In this document: one piece after another, positions 39,423 to 50,004 of the stretch
Position numbering within the stretch: position 1 is the stretch's first letter
Layout of the letters: every line of letters begins with the position of its first letter
Assembly (NCBI RefSeq): GCF_042466665.1
Contig: NZ_CP162102.1
Coordinates: forward strand, 2,666,001 to 2,730,000
From: Peterkaempfera podocarpi
GTDB lineage: Bacteria > Actinomycetota > Actinomycetes > Streptomycetales > Streptomycetaceae
DNA: 64,000 bases
Direction: 5' to 3'
Position numbers and translations under genes: made by a program
The notes under the pieces: generated by a model
Databases searched by the model: none
What the model saw: the letters and a program-made list of their open reading frames with translations, nothing else
Told to the model about the DNA's origin: nothing

Positions 39423-39847
39423 GCTTGTGCGCCTTTCTCCGGGGAGGGGGCTGGGAGGCTGGTCCGAATCTGAGGGCTCCCCGCGCCGCGGTACCGGGCG
39501 GGGCCGGACGGGGCTTTCCGGCTCCGCCCGGCGTCAGTCCCGCATGCGGGCGGACGCCGCACCGCTGAAGCGGCGGCGCCATCGCCCTACGGGGATCGTA
39601 ACCAGACGGCTGGGGCGTTTCTTCCAACTTGGGAAGACCAGGGTATAGCGCACGCGTTCGAATATCGAGTCTGTCCAGTGGAGAGCACCCGAACGAGTGA
39701 CGACCCGTGTCGCACCAGGCTCCGACCCGCGGCACAAAACCCCTGCTGGAGCCTGCGAACGCGGGTAGCGTCCGATGTGCGGCCCGCCCCGACCAACGAG
39801 CGGGGCGGGTCCGGGAAACGCCACCGAGCCGCTGGAGGTCCCATCCG
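39423..39847. other. Divergent uvrA-mycothiol enzyme intergenic region
   Basis: 425 bases with no supported gene. A relatively A+T-rich patch lies at about 39620-39680 (TATAGC and TTCGAATATCGA), the likely uvrA promoter area. TAGCGT at ~39766-39771 could be a -10 for the plus-strand gene, whose GGAGG precedes the ATG at 39848. Confidence 0.4.
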
Positions 39848-40636
39848 ATGAGCGACGCGACCCAGACGCCGTCCGCCGCCGCAACGGCCCCCGCCACAGT
39901 CCGCAAGGACCTCGCCGAGGTCGCCGAGGCCGCCGAGCGCCTGCTGCACACGGTCACGGAGCTGGAGCCCGGGCAGCTCAGCGAAGCCTCCGCGCTCTCC
40001 GGCTGGAGCCGCGGCCATGTGCTGGCCCACATCGCCCGCAACGCCGACTCGCTGGTCAACCTCCTCACCGGCGCCGCCAGTGGGCAGCACATCCCGCAGT
40101 ACGCCGACCCGGAAGCCCGGGACCGGGGCATCGAGGAGGGCGCCGGGCGGCCGCTCGACGAGCAGCTCGCCGACCTCCGCGGCTCCGAGGAGCGCTTCGA
40201 GGCGGCAGCCGCGGCCCTGACCGGCGACGCCTGGGCGTTCGCGGTCCGGCACCGCCGGGGGTACACCTTCCCCGCGGCCGACATCCCCTGGAAGCGGCTG
40301 ATGGAGCTGGAGTACCACCACGTCGACCTGGACGCCGGCTACACGCCCGCGCACTGGCCCGCGGTCTTCACCGAGCGCGAGCTGCGGCGGCTCACCGGGC
40401 TGTTCCAGGGGGCGCCGGACGTACCGGGAGTACTGCTGCTCACCGAGGCCGGCGGAGCCGGGCTGCGCATCGGGGACCAGGCCGACCCGCCGGAGCTGAC
40501 CGTGGAGGGACCGGTGCGCGGCCTGGTCGCCTGGCTGTCCGGCCGCTCCGACGGGGACGGCCTGCAGGTCCACCGCGGCGACGTCCGGGTCACCGACCCG
40601 CGCAGCGCCCTCCCTCAGCTGCCCCCCGTGGGATGA
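39848..40636 (+). CDS. Maleylpyruvate isomerase family mycothiol-dependent enzyme
   Basis: 262-residue DinB-like/mDMPI protein. Mycothiol-dependent enzymes of this fold use a metal held by three residues. Here the candidates are His61 (SRGHVLAHIARNADSL), Glu153/Glu155 and His157/His158 (RLMELEYHHVDLDAGY), in the expected pattern. The N-terminal four-helix bundle is followed by a C-terminal alpha/beta domain (VEGPVRGLVAWLSGRSDGDGLQV). GGAGG precedes the ATG. In front of an MBL hydrolase with a 66-nt gap, suggesting a thiol-dependent detoxification pair. The exact substrate is unknown. Confidence 0.9.
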   Translation: MSDATQTPSAAATAPATVRKDLAEVAEAAERLLHTVTELEPGQLSEASALSGWSRGHVLAHIARNADSLVNLLTGAASGQHIPQYADPEARDRGIEEGAGRPLDEQLADLRGSEERFEAAAAALTGDAWAFAVRHRRGYTFPAADIPWKRLMELEYHHVDLDAGYTPAHWPAVFTERELRRLTGLFQGAPDVPGVLLLTEAGGAGLRIGDQADPPELTVEGPVRGLVAWLSGRSDGDGLQVHRGDVRVTDPRSALPQLPPVG

Positions 40637-40702
40637 CGCCCCGCGGGGAGTGCGTGATCATGGCTCAGTGCCCAGTCCGTACGAGATGAGGAGCCCGGAT
40701 CC

Positions 40703-41350
40703 ATGTCCTACCACGGAGCGGTGAAGGTCGGCGGGCCGCCTGACGTGCGGGAACTCGCCCATCTGATGATCACCAAGGTGGCGGTCGGACCGATGGACAA
40801 CAACGCCTATCTGCTGCGCTGCCGAGCCACCGACGAGCAGCTGCTGATCGATGCGGCAGCCGATGCGCCGACCCTGCTGGAGACCGTCGGTGAACGGCTG
40901 GCCACCGTGGTCACCACCCACCGCCACGGCGACCACTGGGCCGCCCTGGCCGAGGTGGTCGCCGCCACGGGCGCCCGGACGGCCGCCGGGCGCCATGACG
41001 CCGAGGGCATCCCGGTGCCCACCGACCTGATGCTGGACGACGGCGACACCCTGCGGGTGGGCGAGGTGGAGCTGACGGTCCGCCACCTGGTCGGCCACAC
41101 GCCCGGCGCCGTGGTGCTGGTCTACGACGACCCGCAGGGACATGCGCATGTCTTCACCGGCGACTGCCTGTTCCCGGGCGGCCCCGGGCGGACGACCCGC
41201 CCGCAGGACTTCACGTCGCTGATGGACGGGCTGGAGGCCAAGGTCTTCCCGCTGCCGGACGAGACCTGGATCTACCCGGGGCACGGGAACGACACCACCC
41301 TGGGTACGGAGCGTCCGCACCTCGGGGAGTGGCGGGCACGGGGCTGGTGA
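40703..41350 (+). CDS. Metallo-beta-lactamase fold hydrolase (glyoxalase II-like)
   Basis: 215-residue MBL-fold hydrolase. The metal motif is THRHGDH (residues 72-78), followed by RHLVGHTPGAVVLVY (third His), the bridging Asp in HVFTGDCLF, and the C-terminal His in YPGHGND. This matches glyoxalase II/thioesterase-like enzymes; a mycothiol or S-acyl thiol conjugate is a plausible substrate given the mycothiol-dependent enzyme just upstream, but that is inference. AGGAGCC precedes the ATG. A homologue next to uvrA is common in Streptomyces. Confidence 0.92.
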   Translation: MSYHGAVKVGGPPDVRELAHLMITKVAVGPMDNNAYLLRCRATDEQLLIDAAADAPTLLETVGERLATVVTTHRHGDHWAALAEVVAATGARTAAGRHDAEGIPVPTDLMLDDGDTLRVGEVELTVRHLVGHTPGAVVLVYDDPQGHAHVFTGDCLFPGGPGRTTRPQDFTSLMDGLEAKVFPLPDETWIYPGHGNDTTLGTERPHLGEWRARGW

Positions 41351-41446
41351 ACGCGCAGCGGGGCCGCCGCACCGGCGGCCCCGCACGGCGCATGCCCGAA
41401 GCGCACCGCGACCGGGCTGCGCGCAGCCGCCGACGGCCCGAGCGGC

Positions 41447-42028
41447 TCACGCAGACGGGCTGTCGGGCCGCGCCCCCTCGGCAGCGGACGTCTGCTGCGG
41501 GTCCGGCCCGGCAGGGAACAGGATCGGGCTGAGCAGATGCCGCCTGCGTTCCGGTGAGGGCTCAAGGTCCATCCGGGACGCGATCACAGCGCGCAGCTCG
41601 CCGATCATCCCGGTGAGCTCCTCCCGGCTGAGCCAGAGCGCATGCTGCCGGAAGCCCACCAGATCGGCGACAGGGTCGGCGCCGTCCCGGTCGAGATAGG
41701 CGCCGAACTCGGCCAGCAGGGTCGCCACGGCCACGGCGAAGCCACGGCGGTAGTCCTCCGACGACATCGAGCCGGCGGTCCCGGCGCCGATCACCGCCCG
41801 GCCCCGGTCCAGCCGGTACCGGCGCTCGACAGAGCCGCGCACCCGCTGCTCGCCCTCCACCACCAGCAGGCCACCTTCGGCGAGCAGCCCCACATGCCGG
41901 TAGACGGTCGCCTTGGAGACATCGGGCAGCAGGCCGCAGAGCTCGGTGGTGGTGTGCGTCCGCCCGTCGGACATGGCATGCACGACGCGCATCCGCACCG
42001 GATGAAGGAGCAGGTCGACCGTGTCCAT
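41447..42028 (-). CDS. ArsR-type winged helix-turn-helix transcriptional regulator
   Basis: 193 residues. The N-terminal winged helix (residues ~1-75) reads LLLHPVRMRVVHAMSDGRTHTTTELCGLLPDVSKATVYRHVGLLAEGGLLVVEGEQRVRGSVERRYRLD. The remainder is a helical domain of the kind found in ArsR-family regulators that bind small organic ligands, not metals; no Cys-rich metal site is visible. It is divergent from an alpha/beta hydrolase, and the spacer contains a palindrome (42056-42071) that is its likely operator. I infer repression of the hydrolase and autoregulation. Confidence 0.88.
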   Translation of the reverse strand: MDTVDLLLHPVRMRVVHAMSDGRTHTTTELCGLLPDVSKATVYRHVGLLAEGGLLVVEGEQRVRGSVERRYRLDRGRAVIGAGTAGSMSSEDYRRGFAVAVATLLAEFGAYLDRDGADPVADLVGFRQHALWLSREELTGMIGELRAVIASRMDLEPSPERRRHLLSPILFPAGPDPQQTSAAEGARPDSPSA

Positions 42029-42036
42029 GGACAGAT

Positions 42037-42072
42037 GTTCTCACCTTCGATACTTTTCTCAAACTTGAGAAC
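42037..42072. promoter_or_regulatory. Inverted-repeat operator for the regulator/hydrolase pair
   Basis: Perfect 7-bp inverted repeat TTCTCAA-AC-TTGAGAA at 42056-42071, with an extra half-site GTTCTCA at 42037-42043. It occupies the A+T-richest part of the 61-bp divergent spacer. Confidence 0.65.
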
Positions 42073-42089
42073 GATGGAGGAGACAGGCC

Positions 42090-43019
42090 ATGCCGCACCC
42101 AGCGCCACCGACCCGGTCCAGCACCGCCCTGCCCGCGCCGCCGCTGGGCCGGCGGTACGACGTCGGGGGCCGACGGCTGGCGCTGCACCGCTCCGGCAGC
42201 GGCGGACCGGCCGTGGTGTTCCTGCCGGGGGCCGGACAGATCGGCCTGGACTACCTCAACACCCATGACCGGACGGCCGAGCTGACCACCAGCGTGCTCT
42301 ACGACCGTGCCGGCACCGGCTGGAGCGACCGGGTGGAGCTGCCCCGCTCCGCCGCCGAGGTCAGCCGCGAACTCCACGACCTGCTGCGCACCGCCGACGT
42401 ACCCGGCCCCCGTCTGCTGGTGGGCCACTCCCTGGGCGGGGCGTATGCGCGCCTCCATGCCCACCGCTACCCGGAGGAGGTGTCCGGCCTGCTGCTGCTC
42501 GACCCCTTCCATGAGGACCTCCACGCCCTGGCACCGCAGGAGGCCCGGGACAAGGTCCGGCAGCTGCACGGCATGGAGCTGCCGGAACCCACGCAGGAGC
42601 AGCTCCAGCAGTCCCGCAGCCAGATCACACCCTTCTTCGCCAGATGGCCGGAGCCCGTCCGCGGGCCACTCGTCGACTACCACCTCGCCGCCTGGCGAAC
42701 CGGCCTCCAGGAGGACCGGAACCTCTACGACCAGGTCTCCGACGAGTTGCGGCAGGCATCGGACCTCCCGGACGTGCCGGTGATCGTGCTCACCGTCCGG
42801 GGCCACGACGAGACCCAGGCCCGGCTGTGGCCCGAGGAGACGCTGCGGGGGATCAACGATGCCAAGACGGCCCTGCATGCACGGCTGGCGGCCGCGGTCC
42901 CGCACGGCGAGCACCGGATCCTCGATGACGCCGGGCATGGCTGGCTCCACGAGGAGCGCCAGGACGCCGTGCTCCAGGCGATCGGCGATCTGCTCCACAG
43001 GGCTGTGGGACGCAGCTGA
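42090..43019 (+). CDS. Alpha/beta hydrolase
   Basis: 309-residue alpha/beta-hydrolase fold protein. The nucleophile elbow is LLVGHSLGGAYARLHA, the oxyanion region VVFLPGAGQIGLDYLN and YDRAGTGWSDR, the acid probably in LLLLDPFHED or in VIVLTVRGHDE, and the His in LDDAGHGWLHEERQD. Cytosolic, with no signal peptide. Divergent from an ArsR-type regulator that shares its promoter region, so probably induced by the regulator's ligand. Substrate unknown. Confidence 0.9.
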   Translation: MPHPAPPTRSSTALPAPPLGRRYDVGGRRLALHRSGSGGPAVVFLPGAGQIGLDYLNTHDRTAELTTSVLYDRAGTGWSDRVELPRSAAEVSRELHDLLRTADVPGPRLLVGHSLGGAYARLHAHRYPEEVSGLLLLDPFHEDLHALAPQEARDKVRQLHGMELPEPTQEQLQQSRSQITPFFARWPEPVRGPLVDYHLAAWRTGLQEDRNLYDQVSDELRQASDLPDVPVIVLTVRGHDETQARLWPEETLRGINDAKTALHARLAAAVPHGEHRILDDAGHGWLHEERQDAVLQAIGDLLHRAVGRS

Positions 43020-43042
43020 GAGTGCCGGATGCGGCAGCGCCC

Positions 43043-43117
43043 GATGCGGGCAGGCGGGATACGGGCAGGCGGGATACGGGCAGGCGGGATACGGGCAGGC
43101 GGGATGCGGGCGAGCCG
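43043..43117 (+). repeat. 15-bp tandem repeat (four copies plus a degenerate fifth)
   Basis: Units GATRCGGGCAGGCGG at 43043-43057, 43058-43072, 43073-43087, 43088-43102, then a diverged copy. It lies between the hydrolase stop and a strong terminator. Too short and too contiguous (no spacers) to be CRISPR. Confidence 0.9.
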
Positions 43118-43125
43118 CATGCGAA

Positions 43126-43159
43126 AGGGCCGGCCGCATCCCGGGATGCGGCCGGCCCT
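43126..43159. terminator. Bidirectional intrinsic terminator
   Basis: 34-bp perfect palindrome (17-bp arms; a loop of at least CCGG must open) between the convergent hydrolase and lamin-tail genes. Confidence 0.85.
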
Positions 43160-43218
43160 CTGCCTCAGGCCTGCTGCCCGCTTCTCAGCGGGCCGGCCGG
43201 GACCGACGGGTCAACCCG

Positions 43219-43686
43219 TCAGTGGCGTCCCTCGTGCCGGACGTCGCGGTGACCGCCGCGGGGCCCCCACGACGCCTGGTCGACAACGTGCCCGCGGGCG
43301 TCACGCAGGGTGGCGGTGTCGGAGCGGTCCCACAGGGACCGGCCGCTGCGGTCCTGGTAGACGTCACGGCCGGTGTTGCGGCCGCGACCGGTGTGCACCC
43401 GCACCGACTGGTGGCCGAACAGCCGCAGGCTGCCGATCCGGAAGGAGTGCCGGTCCCGGTCCGACAGGGTCCAGCCGCGCAGCTCCAGCGTGCGACCGGT
43501 GGTGTTGGTGAGGGTGATCCACTCGTTCCTCGCGTCGACGGCACGGTGGACCGTGCCCAGCTCGACGATCGCGCGGTGGTGCTCGACCCGGTGGCGGTTG
43601 CCCGCGGCCTGCGCGGTGCCGGTGCCGAGAACGGCCACCGCAGCGGTGGCGGCCATGAGCAGGGAGGCAATACGACGTGCGTACAT
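43219..43686 (-). CDS. Secreted lamin-tail (LTD) domain protein
   Basis: 155 residues. Signal peptide at residues 1-27 (cleavage near AQAA). The mature part is a single lamin-tail-type beta-sandwich: RNEWITLTNTTGRTLELRGWTLSDRDRHSFRIGSLRLFGHQSVRVHTGRG, then DVYQDRSGRSLWDRSDTATLRDARGHVVDQASWG. This WxxxxDTATLRDxxG pattern is typical of bacterial LTD proteins, found in the cell envelope or attached to nucleases. No catalytic domain here. His-rich C terminus. Confidence 0.88.
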   Translation of the reverse strand: MYARRIASLLMAATAAVAVLGTGTAQAAGNRHRVEHHRAIVELGTVHRAVDARNEWITLTNTTGRTLELRGWTLSDRDRHSFRIGSLRLFGHQSVRVHTGRGRNTGRDVYQDRSGRSLWDRSDTATLRDARGHVVDQASWGPRGGHRDVRHEGRH

Positions 43687-43818
43687 GTATGTCCTCTTGG
43701 TTCAGTGCGCGGCCTGGTTTGCGGCTGCGCCAATGCGAGGACCGTACGAGCACGCACCGCCGCCGGTGGGCAGCATGGCCGCGGCTTAGCTCAAAGAGGT
43801 GATCAAGGCGCGAGGGCG

Positions 43819-43856
43819 CGCCTCGCCGCACCGGCGTGCGCCGGTGCGGCGAGGCG
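43819..43856. terminator. Intrinsic terminator after terC
   Basis: 17-bp perfect stem with a 4-nt loop (GTGC), 15 nt past the terC stop. Confidence 0.85.
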
Positions 43857-43871
43857 TTCCACTGACGGATG

Positions 43872-44864
43872 TCAGACGTCGACGCGGTCGGGGTGCCGGG
43901 CGTCCCCGGACTGCTCCGTCCCGGTGCGCCGAGAGGCGATCAGGCTGGTCACCGTGGTGACCACAAGGACGGCGCAGATGACACCCAGCGAGAACGGGAT
44001 ACCGATCTCGGGCACATGCACCCCGGACTCGTGCAGGGCGTGCAGCACCAGCTTCACGCCGATGAAGCCCAGGATGATCGACAGACCGTAGGACAGGTGG
44101 ACCAGCTTCTTCAGCAGGCCGCCGATCAGGAAGTACAGCTGCCGCAGGCCCATGAGGGCGAAGGCGTTGGCGGTGAAGACGATGTACGGGTCCTGGGTGA
44201 GGCCGAAGATGGCGGGGATGGAGTCCAGGGCGAAGAGCACATCGGTGGTGCCGATCGCGACCATGACGACCAGCATCGGGGTGATCAGCCGTCGGCCGTT
44301 CTCCCGGACGGTCAGCCTGGTGCCGTGGTACCGGCCGGCGGCGGGAAAGCGGCGCTGGACGGCCGCAAGCATCCGGTTGCCCTCGAACTCGGTCTCCTTC
44401 TCCCCGGACCGGGCATCCTGGATGAGCTTCCAGGCCGTCCACACCAGGAACGCGCCGAAGAAGTAGAAGACCCAGGAGAAGGTGCCGACCACTGCGGCGC
44501 CCGCGGCGATGAAGCCGGCCCGGAGCACCAGGGCAATCAGGACGCCCACCATCAGCACCCGCTGCTGGAAGACCCTGGGCACGGCGAACTTCGCCATGAT
44601 CAGGATGAAGACGAAGAGATTGTCGACGCTGAGCGACTTCTCGGTGATGTACCCGGCGAAGAACTCTCCTGCGGGCCGGGACCCCCAGCGCCACCACAGC
44701 AGCGCCCCGAAGGCGGCCGCCAGGGCGACCCAGACGGCCGTCCAGACACCGGCCTCGCGCAGCGAGACCTCATGGGGTTTGCGGCCGCCGACCAGGAAGT
44801 CGACGGCGATCAGGGCGCACAGCGCCACGATGGTGGTGGCCCATACGGCCAGGGAGACGTCCAC
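43872..44864 (-). CDS. terC: TerC family integral membrane protein
   Basis: 330 residues with about eight or nine helices. TerC hallmarks are the acidic intramembrane motif in EKSLSVDNLFVFILIMAKF and the second-half VAIGTTDVLFALDSIPAIFGLTQDPYIVFTANAFALMGLRQLYFLI; these proteins are linked to tellurite resistance and to manganese or other cation export. The GTG at 44864 (VDVSLAVWATT) has a near-perfect GGAGGTG site; the open frame starts 31 codons earlier without one. It lies downstream of two TerD-type genes on the same strand, the usual ter association. Confidence 0.95.
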   Translation of the reverse strand: MDVSLAVWATTIVALCALIAVDFLVGGRKPHEVSLREAGVWTAVWVALAAAFGALLWWRWGSRPAGEFFAGYITEKSLSVDNLFVFILIMAKFAVPRVFQQRVLMVGVLIALVLRAGFIAAGAAVVGTFSWVFYFFGAFLVWTAWKLIQDARSGEKETEFEGNRMLAAVQRRFPAAGRYHGTRLTVRENGRRLITPMLVVMVAIGTTDVLFALDSIPAIFGLTQDPYIVFTANAFALMGLRQLYFLIGGLLKKLVHLSYGLSIILGFIGVKLVLHALHESGVHVPEIGIPFSLGVICAVLVVTTVTSLIASRRTGTEQSGDARHPDRVDV

Positions 44865-45040
44865 TGCACCTCCGGCAGATTCGGCGGACATTCGTCGGCT
44901 GCCGGAGGTCTCTTCCGCCCGCTGCTGCGGGCCGGCGCTCCCGGGTCGGTCCGGCACTGCCGGACGGGACCGTGATGACGAGGGCGCTGCGGGGGAGTAC
45001 TCCCCTCCGATGCAAAGAACTCTACCAGTAAGGCCAAGAG

Positions 45041-45072
45041 AAGGTAAAGAGAAGCCTTGTAAAGGTAAAGAG
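45041..45072. promoter_or_regulatory. Pair of 11-bp direct repeats upstream of terC
   Basis: AAGGTAAAGAG at 45041-45051 and 45062-45072, 21 bp apart (two helical turns), in an unusually A-rich patch ~180 bp before terC. Likely binding sites for an activator or repressor acting from one DNA face. Confidence 0.5.
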
Positions 45073-45141
45073 CGATGGATTGGTCGCGCGACAGGCCGGG
45101 GCCGTCCTCAGCCGCCCCACGCCGTCAGCCGCCCCACGCCG

Positions 45142-46977
45142 TCAGCCCAGGCGTCGCAGCAGGTCGACCAGGACAGTGCTGCCGGGCTCCGGGACCGGAG
45201 GCATGTAGGTCCACAGATGCTCCACCCAGGGATCCGCGAGATAGGCCTGCGGCACGGGGGCGAGCCGGGTCAGCAACCGCCAGAAGGTGTCGAGCATCCG
45301 CCCGTGCTCCCGGGCGTCCTCGCGGTCCGCCACCAGCAGCAGATGCACTCCGACAGCCGGGCCGTCCTCGGCGAGACAGCGGAGCAGCCCCAGCGCACGG
45401 TCGTCGAAGCCGTACGGGAAGTCCTGCACCAGCAGCAGCCGGTCCGCGGGATCCAGCCGCGGCGGCAGTGCATCCGCAGCACCTCCGCGCAGCGCCATCT
45501 GCATCAGGTCGACCCGCTCCACCAGCGACTCCAGCAGCGCGGTCACCGACGCCCGGCCGACAGCCGGCGGGCCGGCAAGCAGGCCCGCACGGGCGAAGGC
45601 GGCCAGGGCGGTGCCGGACGACCCTCCGCCGTCCACGGCGTGCAACCGCAGAGCGCCGGGCCGATGGCAGGCCAGCAGCCGGACGGCGACGGCGAACGCC
45701 ACCGTGGATGCCGCCGCCCGCAGCGCATCTCGGGCCGCCGGCCCCTCCTCCGCGCCCACCGGGCCGTAGTCCGGCGAGAGGCCGGAGTCCACCCAGAGGC
45801 CGCGTGCCAGCGGCAGCCTCTGCAGCATGGGAATGCGCAGCTGCGGATGCTCGGGCAGGTGCAGCTCGCCGAGCCGCACCGCGTGGGGTGCCTCCGGTGC
45901 GGGTCGCCAGTCGGCCCAGGCCGCGCTCTCCCAGCGGGCCATCGGCGCCGGCATCGCCTCCTCCACCACCAGGGCCTCGGCCAGCAGTTGGCCTCCGTCG
46001 CGCTCCAGCACCTCGCGGGCGCGCCGTTCCAGGTCGTCACGGCGGGTGCGGATCTCGCTGCGGGCGGCCTCCGCCGCCGGCCCGAACCGCGCGGCCGGAT
46101 CTGCCAGCAGTGCCTCCAGCTCGGCCTCCTGCCGGCTGTCGGCGAACTCCACTGCGGAGCGGTAGGCGGAGGTCGAGCGTGCGGCGTCCTCGAAGATGCC
46201 CCAGACCTGGTTGTAGAGCCGCTCGTCGAGCGTCCTGCCGGGGGCGTCTCCGGCCACCGGGGCGGGCGGACCCACCGGGGCCGGCCGCGCCGCGGAGGGC
46301 GCCGCACCGGGGGTGACCGGAGCCGCAGTGGTCAGGCCGGAGGCGGCCGGGGTCGAAGCAGTGGGGGCAGCGGCCGATGGAGTGGGGGCAGCCGCCGAAG
46401 CAGTCAGGCCCCGGGCGGCAGGGGCAGCGGCGGCCGCCGGTCCCCCGGCCGGAGCCCAGATGGCGGTTGCCAGGACGGAGGCGTCCGGCACCCCGTGGTC
46501 GTGCAGCAGGGCCCGGACGCCGTCGGCATAGCCCTGACCGACCGCACGCAGCTTCCAGGCGCCCGCCCGCAGATAGAGCTCCAGGGCCACCACCGCGGTC
46601 TCCACGGTGAGCCCGTTGAGGGTGAAGGTCGCTATGGAGGTGCCGTCCGGGGCGAGCACCGCGGTGTGCGGCGCCGCGACGGAGCCGAAGGCTCCTGCCC
46701 CCGGCGGCAGTACCAGGGCGAGGTAGACCCGCTCGACACCGCTCGGCAGCGCCGCCAGATCGAGCGGCAGCCGGTGGCCGGACGCCGGCCTGCCGGGGGC
46801 GGGCACACCCGGCAGCCCGAGGGCACCGTGGTGGACGACCCGGTCGGGGGTCAGGACACGGCCACCACCATCGGCCAGCAGCAGGGCGGCGGCCAGCGGT
46901 CCCCCGGCCGAGATCTGGATCTCCATCCGGGTGTGGGGCAGTGTGTGGTTCTGTCCCCGGACCAGCTCCGCGGTCAT
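45142..46977 (-). CDS. TerD domain protein fused to a degenerate FtsK/SpoIIIE-like ATPase region
   Basis: 611 residues. TerD-type N terminus (residues ~1-175): LADGGGRVLTPDRVVHHGAL, GVERVYLALVL, LAPDGTSIATFTLNGLTVETAVVALELYLRAGAWKLRAVGQGYADGV. An Ala/Pro/Thr linker (~176-245) follows, then a helical segment (250-340) and a region (350-611) that looks like the RecA-like core of Streptomyces FtsK/SpoIIIE-type ATPases: GALRLHAVDG, LVERVDLMQMAL, LLLVQDFPYGFDDRALGLLRCLAEDGPAVGVHLLLVADRED. No GxxxxGK[ST] P-loop is present where expected, so it is probably an inactive or partner-dependent ATPase. ATG with GGAGGGGG upstream, 26 nt after terD. Confidence 0.85.
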   Translation of the reverse strand: MTAELVRGQNHTLPHTRMEIQISAGGPLAAALLLADGGGRVLTPDRVVHHGALGLPGVPAPGRPASGHRLPLDLAALPSGVERVYLALVLPPGAGAFGSVAAPHTAVLAPDGTSIATFTLNGLTVETAVVALELYLRAGAWKLRAVGQGYADGVRALLHDHGVPDASVLATAIWAPAGGPAAAAAPAARGLTASAAAPTPSAAAPTASTPAASGLTTAAPVTPGAAPSAARPAPVGPPAPVAGDAPGRTLDERLYNQVWGIFEDAARSTSAYRSAVEFADSRQEAELEALLADPAARFGPAAEAARSEIRTRRDDLERRAREVLERDGGQLLAEALVVEEAMPAPMARWESAAWADWRPAPEAPHAVRLGELHLPEHPQLRIPMLQRLPLARGLWVDSGLSPDYGPVGAEEGPAARDALRAAASTVAFAVAVRLLACHRPGALRLHAVDGGGSSGTALAAFARAGLLAGPPAVGRASVTALLESLVERVDLMQMALRGGAADALPPRLDPADRLLLVQDFPYGFDDRALGLLRCLAEDGPAVGVHLLLVADREDAREHGRMLDTFWRLLTRLAPVPQAYLADPWVEHLWTYMPPVPEPGSTVLVDLLRRLG

Positions 46978-47003
46978 CGAGCGCCCCCTCCCCCGCGGTC
47001 CGC

Positions 47004-47585
47004 CTACAGGAACGGGGCGATGGCGGGAAGCATGTCCTGGAAGGTGCGGGCCTGCGCCGGGGCTCCGATCGCGGCCATCTGCCAGCCGCCGGAGCCGTCG
47101 CGGTACACCTTGGCCATGATCTGCCCGGTGTGGGCCCCGCCGCCGGTGAGCTCGTAGCGGGCCAGCTCCTGGCCGTTGGCCTCGTCGACCAGACGGCAGT
47201 GGGCGTTCTCCACCTGCTGGAAGGTCTGCCCGGTGTAGGAGGAGACGGTGAAGACGATCTGGGTGATGTGCACCGGGACCCGGGGCAGGTCCACCAGGAT
47301 CGACTCGTCGTCACCACCCGCGCCCACACCGCCGACCAGGTTGTCGCCGGTGTGGCGGATCGAGCCGTCGTTGCTCACCAGGTGCTGGAAGAAGACCACG
47401 TCCACCGGGGTCTTGTCGGCGTAGAGCACCGCGGAGGCGTCGAGGTCGATCTCACGGGTGCGAGTGCCGAAGAGGCCGCGCCGAGGGGCCGCCTTCCACC
47501 CCAGGCCCATCCGGACCACCGACAGCGACTCACCGCTGGACTTCTGCAGGCTGACGCTCTGGCCCTTCGCCAGGTTCACCGACAC
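47004..47585 (-). CDS. terD: TerD family tellurium/stress response protein
   Basis: 193 residues, a single TerD domain. Typical N terminus VSVNLAKGQSVSLQK and calcium-binding acidic clusters (REIDLDASAVLYADK, DNLVGGVGAGGDDESILVDL), then VFTVSSYTGQTFQQVENAHCRLVD, ELARYELTGGGAHTGQIMAKVYRDGSGGWQMAAIG. TerD proteins bind Ca2+ and act in stress and phage-response complexes with TerC. The GTG at 47585 has GAGAGGA upstream; the open frame extends 116 codons further but is non-coding in style. Upstream of the TerD fusion gene (26-nt gap). Confidence 0.95.
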   Translation of the reverse strand: MSVNLAKGQSVSLQKSSGESLSVVRMGLGWKAAPRRGLFGTRTREIDLDASAVLYADKTPVDVVFFQHLVSNDGSIRHTGDNLVGGVGAGGDDESILVDLPRVPVHITQIVFTVSSYTGQTFQQVENAHCRLVDEANGQELARYELTGGGAHTGQIMAKVYRDGSGGWQMAAIGAPAQARTFQDMLPAIAPFL

Positions 47586-47813
47586 GGTGCCGTCCTCTCT
47601 TCCGGATAGCCCCGATGCCTTCCCGGCCGAGGCCCCCCACTGCGGAGTTACGACGCGGCGCCGCGGGTGCGGGAGCGCGCCCCGGGGGCCGTTCCGCCCC
47701 CGTGTCCCCCATACCCTATGGCCAACCACGACTGCCGCCACGCCGGGTCGGTCCCTTTGTGGCGCTGCTGAGACATTGCCCGGGCCATTGCGTGGGACAC
47801 TGCCCGGTCCCGC

Positions 47814-47847
47814 CCCCGGCCGGCCCCCGCAGGGTGGCCGGCCGGGG
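47814..47847 (-). terminator. Intrinsic terminator after uvrB
   Basis: 12-bp perfect stem with a 10-nt loop starting 9 nt past the uvrB stop. A TAGGGT at 47713-47718 (minus strand) beyond it may be the -10 for terD. Confidence 0.7.
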
Positions 47848-47856
47848 AGCGGCAGT

Positions 47857-49956
<2,100 letters not shown>

Positions 49957-50004
49957 GAGTCCCACCGTACGACCCGGCACTGACAATGCGGGTGGGCTTC
50001 GCCC

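Noticed and set aside
39423..39847. LexA/SOS box upstream of uvrA
   Set aside because: TTCGAA occurs, but I found no GAAC-N4-GTTC-type palindrome or clear PafBC-like motif at a sensible position.
43043..43117. Possible CRISPR array
   Set aside because: Units are 15 bp and directly abutting, with no spacers and no cas genes nearby.
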